Source: Nemertoderma westbladi
Lineage: Eukaryota; Xenacoelomorpha; Nemertodermatida; Nemertodermatidae
Assembly (NCBI GenBank): GCA_032718475.1
Contig: JAUCBJ010001976.1
Location: 1 to 34,230 of the forward strand
Direction of reading: 5' to 3'
DNA: 34,230 nucleotides
Below, piece by piece: positions 1 to 7,982 of the stretch; position 1 is the stretch's first letter, and each line of letters opens with the position of its first letter. Position numbers and translations under genes: made by a program. The notes beneath the pieces are model-generated. The model had not been told where the DNA came from, did not search any database, and saw nothing but the letters and a program-made list of their open reading frames with translations.

Positions 1-1
1 G

Positions 2-2641
2 GACGATATTGACTTCTCAATCCCAGATGTGGACGTTAGGAAGGTATCCATCATAGTAGGAATGGACTGCCCGACGGCCCGCGAAAGAATGCAAACGGTC
101 TTCGGCGAAGACAAGCAGTCTGACCCGGTGGCAATACTGACACCATTCGGGTGGACGCTAAGTGGCCCAATCAAGAGCAAGATACCATTTAGGATGTCGG
201 AGACATCAGGATGCATGTTCGCGGGAACTATGCAGGAAATGAGTGATGAGAGAGCAGAGGAGCAACTTAAAAGACTGCTCAGACAGGATTTTGAAGGATT
301 AAAGGAGACCGGGGTCGGGACCTCGGTGGAAGACAAACAGGCTCAGCAGAGCGTAGAGGAGTCTATGAAGTGCGACGAGGGGCGGTACACCATAGGAATG
401 GTATGGAAACTACCGAAGTTACCACTGCCCGATAATAGAGGGATGGTACTCACGAGACTCCGCAAGCTGAAACAAACTCTAAAACGGAGCCCCGAGAAGA
501 ATGAGTACATCCACAGAACGATTAAGAAGTACGTCGAGAAAGGATGGGCCGTGGAGTTACCGGTCGACGAACCGAACACGGACAGGACATATTACCTGCC
601 ACTCCGCGTGGCTTTAGACCCAAAGAAAGGTAAACTGCGGATGGTAGTTGACGCATCGGCAAAGACCAACAGAAAATGCTTAAACGACTATCTGTTAGAA
701 GGTCCAAACATATACAACTCGGGGATAGAGGTCCTACTTAGATTTAGAAATGGGAAACACGCCCTCACATGTGACATAGAAGGCATGTTCAACCAAGTCC
801 GTGTAACGGAGGAAGATAGCGACAGTCAACGCTTCTTGTGGTATAACCTCGAGGAAGAACCGTCAATAATACCGGCATATAAGATGGTAGTACAAAACAT
901 GGGAGCCAAGTCGTCTTCATTTACGACGACTATGGCAGTGAGAGATACAGTGAAGGGAAAGGAAGATAGATACAGCACTAGGGCCGTCGATATGATTCGA
1001 CGCGGCTTCTACGTAGACGACGGAATGGAGTCTGGAAATACGGTTAAGGAGATACTGGACACAGGGTGCGAGGTTCGCGACATCCTAAAAGGATCCAGCT
1101 TTAACCTGACCAAATTCCAATCCAGTTCGGAGGAATTTATCAAGGCGATAGAGGACAAGAGACCAGAATCGACCATGGATAATCCCACAACAGCCAAAGG
1201 GCAGGACATGGCGAACAAGAGAACAGAATCTCAACAGAAGGCATTGGGAATCGTGTGGAACAGAGAGACAGACGAACTGAAGTATCAGCTGAGCCAGGAG
1301 GGCGCAGACATCCACACGAAGAGGGGCTATGTGTCGTATATAGCAAGGATATACGATCCCCTAGGTCTAGCATACCCATTATTAGTCACGGGGAAACAGA
1401 TACTCAAGAGAGTATACAAATTGAAGGATGAGTGGGACGTAGAGGTACCAGAGGAAATCAAGAAACAGTGGAGTAAGTGGACAGGAGACTTGGAGAAGAT
1501 GGGAACATACAACATGCCACGAGTGTATTTCCCGGATGGGAACATGACGAATATGGACCTACACATGTTCTCCGATGCGTCGTTGGAGGCGTACGGAGCG
1601 GCACTCTATTTAGTACAACGAGAGGGGGCTCACAAGCCCAGACTGGCCTTTAGCAAAGCAAAGTCAACGCCGCCAGATTCAGCATCAGTTCCCAAATTAG
1701 AATTGACAGCTGCGAGACTAGGAGTTAGAGCCACAGCCTACCTAGTGGATACTATTCCCAACATAGTGGAGACACACTACTGGACGGACTCCATGGTAGT
1801 GCTTGGTTGGATACATAACGAAAGGACGAGATACCCTATATTCATCGCGAACAGGGTGGACGAGATAAGGGCGACCACAGAATTGGAAAGGTGGCACTAC
1901 TGCCCAACGGATGAGAACCCAGCGGTCTTGTTATCACGGGGCGTGGCACGCCACACTTTCTTAAAAAAGGAAGGATTGTGGCAACACGGGCCGCAGTTTC
2001 TGAGCGACAAGGAGGCCTGGCCGCCGATGAGAAAGGTGGACCCGGACTCAGGAGAGGTAGTGTCAGAAGGAGAAGAGGGAGATTCAGAGGAAGAAGAGAT
2101 ATACTCCCAGATGGTGAGGGAGATAAGGGACGTGCAACCTAAACCAGAAGAACTGTGCGATAACCCAACAGATAAACTCCTCAGCTACAGCTCTAGTTGG
2201 TATAAGACCAAGAAATTAGTGGCGTACTGGAGAGCCTTCGGGAATTTCCTCGCGGGAGTTGGCAAAGACAAGAAGATCAGGACAACCATAGATCTGGAAG
2301 GAGCGGCCAAGGCAGTCATCCGCTATGAACAACGGAAGAACTATGGCGACGAGGTGGAACGCGTCGGTAACCAACAGCACCTCCGACGGGACAGCGAGCT
2401 GATCACGCTGTTGCCACAACTTAATGACGACGGGATTCTAGTAATGAATTCTAGGGTGGGATACAACAACAGCATAGTCGTACCACCGAAACCCATCATC
2501 ATTCCCACAGGATCACCAATAGTCCACCAGATTATCTGGGACTCCCATAAGTCGATATTGCACGGGGGCACCAACCGAACTCTCACGGAGATAAGGAGGA
2601 CTTTTTGGGTCAAGCAGCTGAGGAAGAAGGTAAAGCGGTAG
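2..2641 (+). CDS. pol: BEL/Pao pol: reverse transcriptase, RNase H, start of integrase (5' partial)
   Basis: The frame is open to the left edge of the window, so the GTG at 29 is not a real start. The first ~60 codons are the post-protease linker typical of BEL/Pao (motif LTPFGWTLSGPI). The RT palm has the first catalytic Asp in CDIEGMF (codon 773-775) and the YVDD box at 1010-1021. RNase H follows with FSDAS (Asp at 1574), KLELTAAR (Glu at 1700) and YWTDSM (Asp at 1787). The usual NPAD motif reads NPAV, with GTC at 1925-1927. The integrase zinc-binding region begins near 2520 with its His residues (SHKSILHGG). The frame ends at a TAG at 2639-2641 before the paired cysteines, and the rest of integrase continues one frame back. 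The product would make cDNA inside a virus-like particle. The fold call is firm; activity is doubtful because of the frame break and the altered RNase H residue. Confidence 0.93.
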   Translation, partial: DDIDFSIPDVDVRKVSIIVGMDCPTARERMQTVFGEDKQSDPVAILTPFGWTLSGPIKSKIPFRMSETSGCMFAGTMQEMSDERAEEQLKRLLRQDFEGLKETGVGTSVEDKQAQQSVEESMKCDEGRYTIGMVWKLPKLPLPDNRGMVLTRLRKLKQTLKRSPEKNEYIHRTIKKYVEKGWAVELPVDEPNTDRTYYLPLRVALDPKKGKLRMVVDASAKTNRKCLNDYLLEGPNIYNSGIEVLLRFRNGKHALTCDIEGMFNQVRVTEEDSDSQRFLWYNLEEEPSIIPAYKMVVQNMGAKSSSFTTTMAVRDTVKGKEDRYSTRAVDMIRRGFYVDDGMESGNTVKEILDTGCEVRDILKGSSFNLTKFQSSSEEFIKAIEDKRPESTMDNPTTAKGQDMANKRTESQQKALGIVWNRETDELKYQLSQEGADIHTKRGYVSYIARIYDPLGLAYPLLVTGKQILKRVYKLKDEWDVEVPEEIKKQWSKWTGDLEKMGTYNMPRVYFPDGNMTNMDLHMFSDASLEAYGAALYLVQREGAHKPRLAFSKAKSTPPDSASVPKLELTAARLGVRATAYLVDTIPNIVETHYWTDSMVVLGWIHNERTRYPIFIANRVDEIRATTELERWHYCPTDENPAVLLSRGVARHTFLKKEGLWQHGPQFLSDKEAWPPMRKVDPDSGEVVSEGEEGDSEEEEIYSQMVREIRDVQPKPEELCDNPTDKLLSYSSSWYKTKKLVAYWRAFGNFLAGVGKDKKIRTTIDLEGAAKAVIRYEQRKNYGDEVERVGNQQHLRRDSELITLLPQLNDDGILVMNSRVGYNNSIVVPPKPIIIPTGSPIVHQIIWDSHKSILHGGTNRTLTEIRRTFWVKQLRKKVKR

Positions 2642-3654
2642 TGGGGCAGTGCCAGACCTGCCGACGAGCGAAGAAGGAGCGAGCCATACAAGAGATGGCA
2701 CCACTACCAGCGAGTAGAGTAAGACAGCACGACCCGCCATTTACACATTGCGGTGTGGACATGTTCGGGCCGATAAAGATCAAGGTGATGCGGCACACGG
2801 AGAAACGCTACGGTATTATCTTCGTATGTAACAACACGCGGGCGGTAGGGATAGAACTCGCCCAAGATGCAACCGCATCAGCATTTATTAATGCATTAGA
2901 AAGATTCAGAGACTGCAAAGATGGGATGATCGCAGTAATGTACTCCGACAGTGGAACCAACTTTGTGGGAGCAGAGAACGAGATGGCAGAGGCCTTGGAC
3001 ATCTTGGAAGGGGAGGAAGTCAGGGCGGCCATGAGACGACGACAAGTAAAGTGGGAAAGAAGGACGCCGTATGCACCACATACACTAGGATGCGTCGAGA
3101 GACTGGTGGGCAGTTCAAAGCGTCTTATGACGAAGCTAATGAACACCCACATGGTCACTGAGGACGTCTTGAGGACAGTGCTTGCGAAGTGCGAGGGGAT
3201 CATTAATAGCAGACCGCTATATCCGGAGAATGATGACCCTGAGTCATTAGATGTGCTGACACCCAGCCATTTTCTAATGGAAAGGCCAGCGACCATCGAT
3301 ATGCGGGGTGTAGACCCAGATGATATACATTCCCGCCAGAGTTGGAAGGTCGCTAAAGCAATAAGCGCAGAGTATTGGAGGAGGTGGGTTGAGGAATACC
3401 TGCCCACGCTTCACAAAAGAAGCAAGTGGAGGAAGTCAAATAGGGAGTTAAGAGAGGGAGATCTCGTAATCGTTACGGATGATACTATCATCAACAACCA
3501 GTGGCGGTTGGCGAGAGTCGTAGGCACTTACTCCGATGAGGACGGAAGAGTCCGATCGGTAGAAGTGCGGATAGGTGGAAAGATCGGTGCGAAAGACAGA
3601 AAAACCTACAGGAGAGCTGTAGGGAAATGCTGTCTATTAGAAGGGGCACCTTAG
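2605..3654 (+). CDS. BEL/Pao integrase: zinc-binding CC pair, catalytic core, C-terminal domain
   Basis: This frame continues pol after a 1-base offset near 2636-2640. The TTG at 2605 only marks where the frame opens; real homology starts around 2638. It carries the CQTC pair that completes the HHCC zinc finger, then the DDE core: Asp in GVDMFGPI (2758-2760), Asp in YSDSGTNF (2947-2949) and Glu in GCVERLVG (3097-3099). From about 3420 the C-terminal domain found on BEL/Pao integrases (DUF5641-like) has the motif LREGDLVIVTDD and ends at TAG 3652-3654. The enzyme would insert element cDNA into host DNA. All three acidic catalytic residues are present, so apart from the frame break it looks recently active. 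No ATG lies before the core, so it is not a separate gene. Confidence 0.92.
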   Translation: MGQAAEEEGKAVVGQCQTCRRAKKERAIQEMAPLPASRVRQHDPPFTHCGVDMFGPIKIKVMRHTEKRYGIIFVCNNTRAVGIELAQDATASAFINALERFRDCKDGMIAVMYSDSGTNFVGAENEMAEALDILEGEEVRAAMRRRQVKWERRTPYAPHTLGCVERLVGSSKRLMTKLMNTHMVTEDVLRTVLAKCEGIINSRPLYPENDDPESLDVLTPSHFLMERPATIDMRGVDPDDIHSRQSWKVAKAISAEYWRRWVEEYLPTLHKRSKWRKSNRELREGDLVIVTDDTIINNQWRLARVVGTYSDEDGRVRSVEVRIGGKIGAKDRKTYRRAVGKCCLLEGAP

Positions 3655-3774
3655 GGTGGAGTTAGAATGTAGTTTAGTCGTCCAAGTTTGGACTGAGGGG
3701 GGTGGGATTGAGGGCGAGATGCCCTTCCCACACACAAAAAAAAAAAAATAAAAAAAAAATAAAATAAATAAAAA
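3655..3774 (+). promoter_or_regulatory. Post-pol purine tract and A-rich stretch
   Basis: A purine-rich run (3695-3707, GAGGGGGGTGGGA) follows the pol stop by about 40 bases, which is where many BEL/Pao elements have their polypurine tract and 3' LTR. An A-rich stretch (3736-3774) comes next. Here no recognisable LTR follows; a tandem array begins instead. It may be an internal polypurine tract or the edge of a rearrangement. Confidence 0.35.
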
Positions 3775-4245
3775 TTAGAGTTAGTTAGTTAGGAGTCAGT
3801 TAGAAGGTACATAGTACCTAGAGTTAGTTAGTTAGGAGTCAGTTAGAAGGTACGTAGTACCTAGAGTTAGTTAGTTAGTTAGTCAGATAGAAGGTACGTA
3901 GTACCTAGGGTGAGTTAGTTAGTTAGTTAGTCAGTTAGAAGGTACGTAGTACCTGGAGTTAGTTAGTGGAGTTAGAGAGTAGTAAGAGGGTACGTAGTAC
4001 CGTTAGTAGAGTTGGAAGTTAGTAAGAGGGTACGTAGTACCGTTAGTTAGAGAGTAGTAAGAGGGTACGTAGTACCGTTAGTAGAGTTAGAGTAAGAGTA
4101 GTAAGAGGGTACGTAGTACCGTTAGTTAGAGAGTAGTAAGAGGGTACGTAGTACCGTTAGTAGAGTTAGAGTAAGAGTAGTAAGAGGGTACGTAGTACTG
4201 TTAGTTAGAGGGTAGTAAGAGGGTACGTAGTACCGATTAGTAAGA
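3775..4245 (+). repeat. Array of 11 GGTACGTAGTACC inverted repeats in GTTAGTTAG-type spacers
   Basis: Eleven copies of a 13-nt inverted repeat (GGTAC, 3-nt centre, GTACC) start at 3806, 3849, 3893, 3941, 3989, 4029, 4064, 4108, 4143, 4187 and 4222. The first has a changed centre (ATA) and the tenth ends in T. Spacing is 43-48 for the left copies and then alternates 35 and 44, so the right half is a 79-bp higher-order unit. Spacers are made of GTTAGTTAG and AGTAAGAG words on a purine-rich strand. The motif could act as a protein-binding site or an RNA hairpin; nothing here shows which. Confidence 0.9.
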
Positions 4246-4716
4246 GATAGAGGTGGAGGGGTATACATAGTATAGATATTAGTCAGTAGTTAGTAGCGAG
4301 AGGGGGGCATATGAGTACAGTTGGATAGATCGTGTAGGCCACGCGACATATACTGCTGTACTGCACAGGCCCACAGCGTAGGTCAGAATGTGGATTATGA
4401 AATAGAATAATCCATAAGCAATAAATAGTAGGAATAGATTAGAAATAAAAATAGAATAAATAGGGCTAAGAAAATTACAAATTATGGTAACAGGAGGGAA
4501 ATTATTCTGGAACATAATTAAAGCAACGGACAGAAATTGCAAATAAGGTACATTTGATAGCTACGAAATTAAGTAATAGAAATTAGGCTAAAAGGGCATA
4601 GTTAGATAGGAAATAGGCCATTATCGGACCGTACAGACCATCCTAACTGCATCACTCACTTATATTGCGCCTTGGTAAGGCACCACCTTATAGGTGAGCG
4701 ATCGGAGGAGTTCGAA
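4246..4716 (+). other. Non-coding leader of the nuclease-like ORF
   Basis: No gene is seen. The stretch is AT-rich and without long frames. A possible splice donor (G|GTAAGG, at about 4674) lies 40 bases before the ATG. The same place reads TGGTAAGGCACC, which begins like a primer-binding site, but I do not recognise a matching tRNA 3' end. Confidence 0.4.
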
Positions 4717-6498
4717 ATGGCGGGAAAACTGATCAGAAAGAGAAAGGTGGAGTCAGGAGGAAAGGAGATACTGGTGGATTTCACCGAGAGGCATCCGGAA
4801 GAGAAGACGAGAGGATACTATGAGAGGTTGGAAAAGGGTCACGCGGCACGAGCGCTGCAGGACCACTTCCGGGAGATGCACGAACAGCGGCTGGTCGGGA
4901 CCTACGGGACGCCGTCGCTGGACAACGCGATCTTCCAACACTTCCACTATGTGGTGAAAGGAGACGAGGCGAAGTTCGGGATTCCGAAGTACGCGAGGGA
5001 GTCGCCGAGGAAGGATTGGAAGAGATTCATAGAGTCCGTCAACAGGGGAGGATATATGATCCTAGACGATGAGGGAACCGTGGAAGACGAGGAGGGTTCG
5101 AGACGAGGATCAGCGGGGTCGGCCAGGACCATACTCCTACATTTGGCCGCGCCAAATGGGGACATTTTCTTATTCGATCTAGGAACGTATGGGAAGAAGG
5201 ACGGGCCGAAACTAAACCGGTTGCCGAAAGCGGTGCAAGTCTTGGTAAGAGAGAAGTCGACGACGAAGGTGGGATCGGCGATTCGCGAGGACGCGGAGAG
5301 AATCATCGGTCCGGATGCCACCAACCTCCTGGATATGCAGAAGGTCTTCATGGCTATGACGGCACCGGATGGGTTGGGGGTAGTCGGGAACACAGGCCAA
5401 TGCGGGGCAGTGGCAATGGGCCAACTATTGGGGCTCGTATGCCACAAACCGATGGACTGGGGGAAGTTCAGGGAGGAATACGGAGCAGAACTAGCGAACT
5501 CGCTAAAGTGGGGAGCGAGACCGGGAAAGCAAGAGGTATATCAATTCCGCAGAGGAGCGATAAAGGTATATCAGAAGCGATATATCCTGCAGGAAGATTG
5601 GATGATGATAAGTTTGCTTAACTTATTCATGACCGTGGTTATCGAGAGGGAACCAGCGGCATTTCTGTTATCGGGATCACCCCTAAGATACAGGAGAGCC
5701 TTTAAAACGGCCCTCGACGGTCTGGTAGACCACCCGGGGCTGAAGGGGGAGTCGGTGTACTACAACAGCCGACATCTGATAGACGGGGAGACAGATACGC
5801 CGTATCAGAGATGGGAGCAGCTAGAGACGGATAGACGAGAGGCAAAGCGACTGGAAGAAGTCGCTAGACGGGAGAGGATAGAAGCAGAGGAGAGGGAGGA
5901 GGAGGCCAGGACGCAGAGTTACAGCTTCGAGGAACAGGCAGGCTTAGACGAACTTCGTTGGACTTCATCAGGGAGTTCGGGGGAGTCTCTAGGGCGAGAA
6001 TTGGGATGGACGGTGGGATCGCCGAAACAGTCGACGTCGGGGTTGAAAGCGATGCCCATACCAGCGGGCGCCGAAGGCGACCAACCGCCAAGGAAGTTAA
6101 GGGAGCTAGAGGGATGGAGAGCTACGGGCGAGAGCCAAGGCGGGAAGGGACATAGTGGATCCATCGGGATACCGGGGTTGGAGCCACTGCCAGAGGAGGA
6201 GGAAGACGACGACGAGTTAGGAGGGGTGCCGCCCATCGAGAGGATTGGCCACTCGGACACGGACTGGGTTGGCGGGAGGGTGGTGACGGCCAGTGGGGCG
6301 AGGGCCTTCTGGGATAGACCCGACAAGCGGGCCTGGGTGCACGAGGAGCCGGCGATGGATTTCGCAGGGAGCACTATCAGGTTGGGCGAGCAACCGGGGA
6401 CGGCACCACGGGTAGTATTCGGGGAGACGATGCCCGAGAGGGGCGGAGAGATCGACGTAGACAGGGACACCAACGTGCAGAAGTTCGCCTACCAGTGA
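4717..6498 (+). CDS. Putative DEDD-type 3'-5' exonuclease-like protein of retroelement 1
   Basis: This is a 593-residue frame from an ATG in good context (G at -3, G at +4) to TGA. The frame is open 45 bases further upstream, but only from a TTG. Residues about 110-300 read like the RNase D/EXD/WRN exonuclease fold. Asp117-x-Glu119 in MILDDEG fits motif I, followed by a hydrophobic strand pair ending in FLFDL (151-155). KVGSAIRED (184-192) with Asp192 fits motif II, and LLDMQ (204-208) fits the next conserved strand. GAVAMGQLLG (230-239) and KWGARPGKQEVY (264-275) match the usual 'La..lLG' and 'W..RPL...Q..Y' stretches. The final catalytic Asp expected after Tyr275 is not visible (Arg/Gly there), so it may be inactive or differently arranged. 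Residues 365-400 are a charged, probably coiled-coil segment; 410-590 are low complexity with an acidic run at 493-500. I have not confirmed the fold by search. The role is unknown; nucleic-acid processing or binding in the particle is an inference. Confidence 0.55.
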   Translation: MAGKLIRKRKVESGGKEILVDFTERHPEEKTRGYYERLEKGHAARALQDHFREMHEQRLVGTYGTPSLDNAIFQHFHYVVKGDEAKFGIPKYARESPRKDWKRFIESVNRGGYMILDDEGTVEDEEGSRRGSAGSARTILLHLAAPNGDIFLFDLGTYGKKDGPKLNRLPKAVQVLVREKSTTKVGSAIREDAERIIGPDATNLLDMQKVFMAMTAPDGLGVVGNTGQCGAVAMGQLLGLVCHKPMDWGKFREEYGAELANSLKWGARPGKQEVYQFRRGAIKVYQKRYILQEDWMMISLLNLFMTVVIEREPAAFLLSGSPLRYRRAFKTALDGLVDHPGLKGESVYYNSRHLIDGETDTPYQRWEQLETDRREAKRLEEVARRERIEAEEREEEARTQSYSFEEQAGLDELRWTSSGSSGESLGRELGWTVGSPKQSTSGLKAMPIPAGAEGDQPPRKLRELEGWRATGESQGGKGHSGSIGIPGLEPLPEEEEDDDELGGVPPIERIGHSDTDWVGGRVVTASGARAFWDRPDKRAWVHEEPAMDFAGSTIRLGEQPGTAPRVVFGETMPERGGEIDVDRDTNVQKFAYQ

Positions 6499-7281
6499 CT
6501 CCACAGACCGCGGAGATCGCTTGGGACGAAAGACGACGTGGGGCGGGAGACATTGGTACTCGGTTGCGACTACTGTGGGAGACAGACCCACCAGGAAAGG
6601 AGCTGTTTGTACCGGTTCCAAAAGGTAACCTTTTGTCTCTACTGCCGCGAGTCGAGCCATAGGATGGGGGCGTGTCCACGGTTGCATAACCGATGTCCGA
6701 AGTGCAACTTTCGGGGACACTACGGACGCCAGTGCGACTGGATGGACGACGAAGAGAAGTTCAGAAGATTCGAGGAGTGGGCCGACGTCGGGGCCATGAC
6801 GCGCCAGCGCATGAAGGCCCAGGAGTTCAAGTGGGGTTTCTTCCTTATCAATCAGGAGGCTCACATGGAGATCATAAAGCGGAGGCTACCGTTTACCTAT
6901 CAAGAGGTAGCAACGGCGGCGTCGTATGCCGGGGTGATGAACACACAAAGGTATTTGGACAGGTGGACGCCACAGAACCGAGGGGAGTTTAGGGATTTCC
7001 TGGCGGAGCACGTGCCGCGGGCAATGAAGATGATCATATGGGATGCCACCAGGGGGAGACAACAGGGCCACTTGGAGGGGCCACCCGCGAAGCGATATCG
7101 GGAGCTGATAACACCAGCACCCAGGGAGCCAACGACCGGGATCAGTAAGGAGGTGGCGGCGAGGGTCCGAAGACAGAAAGCGGATCCCAGAGGAGCGGTA
7201 GTGACCAGGAAACGACCCAGGGAGGAGGACGGCAAAGGGAAAGACTTGAGGTGGTTCCCAAAGTCAGGGGGGATGAACTGA
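6499..7281 (+). CDS. Three-CCHC zinc-knuckle protein, in frame after a single TGA
   Basis: The frame continues directly from the upstream ORF after TGA 6496-6498 and runs 260 codons to TGA. Numbered from the GTG at 6538, three retroviral-type knuckles (C-x2-C-x4-H-x4-C) are perfect: C10-C13-H18-C23, C33-C36-H41-C46 and C53-C56-H61-C66. The first in-frame ATG (6664) lies inside the second knuckle, so independent initiation would destroy the domain. Translation through the stop, or splicing, is more likely. After the knuckles comes a unique segment, mostly helical by composition, that I do not recognise, and a basic C-terminus. Three CCHC knuckles imply binding of single-stranded RNA or DNA, as in nucleocapsid proteins. 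It sits where an env-like gene may lie in other BEL elements, and it has no membrane segments. Confidence 0.75.
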   Translation, partial: LHRPRRSLGTKDDVGRETLVLGCDYCGRQTHQERSCLYRFQKVTFCLYCRESSHRMGACPRLHNRCPKCNFRGHYGRQCDWMDDEEKFRRFEEWADVGAMTRQRMKAQEFKWGFFLINQEAHMEIIKRRLPFTYQEVATAASYAGVMNTQRYLDRWTPQNRGEFRDFLAEHVPRAMKMIIWDATRGRQQGHLEGPPAKRYRELITPAPREPTTGISKEVAARVRRQKADPRGAVVTRKRPREEDGKGKDLRWFPKSGGMN

Positions 7282-7944
7282 GACTTCAATGTGGTACGCC
7301 TGGAAGGCGCCACGTGGGACGTACGAACTATTAAGTACAAATTCAAAGTGATGCAAATAATTAAATAAGTGCAATTATATGTACGTACGTAGTAATCAGT
7401 AGTTTAGAATTGAAATATACGTTCGAAGTAAGTACTATAGTCATTCAACCTTTCTCAATTAGCTACTGGGACTGGGGGGCTAACTGACTATGGTACTATG
7501 GACGAGACACCAGACGACTTCACATTTCTTGAGTGCGACGGCACAAAGGGGGAGTGAGATTCGTCAGAAGGGATGGGGTAGTCAAAGGGAGGTCGAGTAG
7601 AGGTGATAGTGCAGAGTGCAAAGAGAGTGCGGATGCAATTCAAGTGTGTGGGAGGAATAAGAGGCTGAGTGAGGGACAGGGAAGTCCGAGAGTTAGAGTG
7701 GTAGTGAGGAGAAGTAGAGGAGAGCCAGGGTGAGAACAGAGTACAGTTAGAGTGGCGAAGTGTTGGGGAAACAAAAGTCGTGTGAGGAGCGCACGATCGG
7801 CCCGACATGGGACGCCAGGCAAAACGGGTAGCAATATCATACCCATCGGGAGCGGCCTGGAAAGCCGGCTCCGAAAGAAAATAGTTCCACCCCACACCCG
7901 ATAATAGATCGGGATCCAGCGGAATTGTAGCGCACTTGAGGTGG
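7282..7944 (+). other. Non-coding purine-rich 3' leader of element 1
   Basis: No convincing gene is seen. The strand is strongly G/A-rich between 7550 and 7800. A 19-codon acidic ORF (ATG at 7498, stop by 7557) is too short to support. A TACGTACGTAGTA word at about 7382 recalls the core of the 11-copy array upstream, which is weak evidence that both belong to one element. Confidence 0.5.
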
Positions 7945-7973
7945 ATGCTATCTTCTCACCGGGAAGATAGCAT
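7945..7973 (+). other. Perfect 11-bp hairpin abutting the polypurine tract
   Basis: ATGCTATCTTC (7945-7955) and GAAGATAGCAT (7963-7973) are exact reverse complements with a 7-nt loop. The right arm runs straight into a G-rich tract and the putative LTR. In RNA this would form a stable stem at the plus-strand priming region. The role is unknown. Confidence 0.85.
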
Positions 7974-7982
7974 GGGGGGGAG
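7974..7982 (+). promoter_or_regulatory. Polypurine tract before the putative 3' LTR
   Basis: A G-run ending in AG directly precedes TGTTAG. This is the normal arrangement for plus-strand primer and LTR start in BEL/Pao elements. The assignment rests on position and composition. Confidence 0.6.

Noticed and set aside
2636-2642. Programmed -1 frameshift in element 1 pol
   Set aside because: No X-XXY-YYZ slippery site at the switch and the position inside integrase is not a usual regulatory point; mutation or error is simpler.
2808-3407. 199-codon minus-strand ORF under integrase
   Set aside because: Antisense shadow of a well-supported integrase frame.
3775-4245. CRISPR-like array
   Set aside because: Spacers are related low-complexity words of uneven length, the repeat is only 13 nt, and the context is a eukaryotic retroelement.
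3697-4673. Standard LTR followed by a primer-binding site at TGGTAAGGCACC
   Set aside because: No second copy is visible in the window and the word matches no tRNA 3' end I recognise; kept only as an alternative hypothesis.
5390-5440. NTGQCGAVA in the nuclease-like ORF as a papain- or OTU-type cysteine protease motif, with YYNS further on as the His strand
   Set aside because: The surrounding order of motifs fits the DEDD exonuclease fold better, and the His expected in the OTU HYNS motif is Tyr here.
6217-6864. 215-codon minus-strand ORF
   Set aside because: It is a shadow of the plus-strand nuclease-like and zinc-knuckle frames; no domain features.
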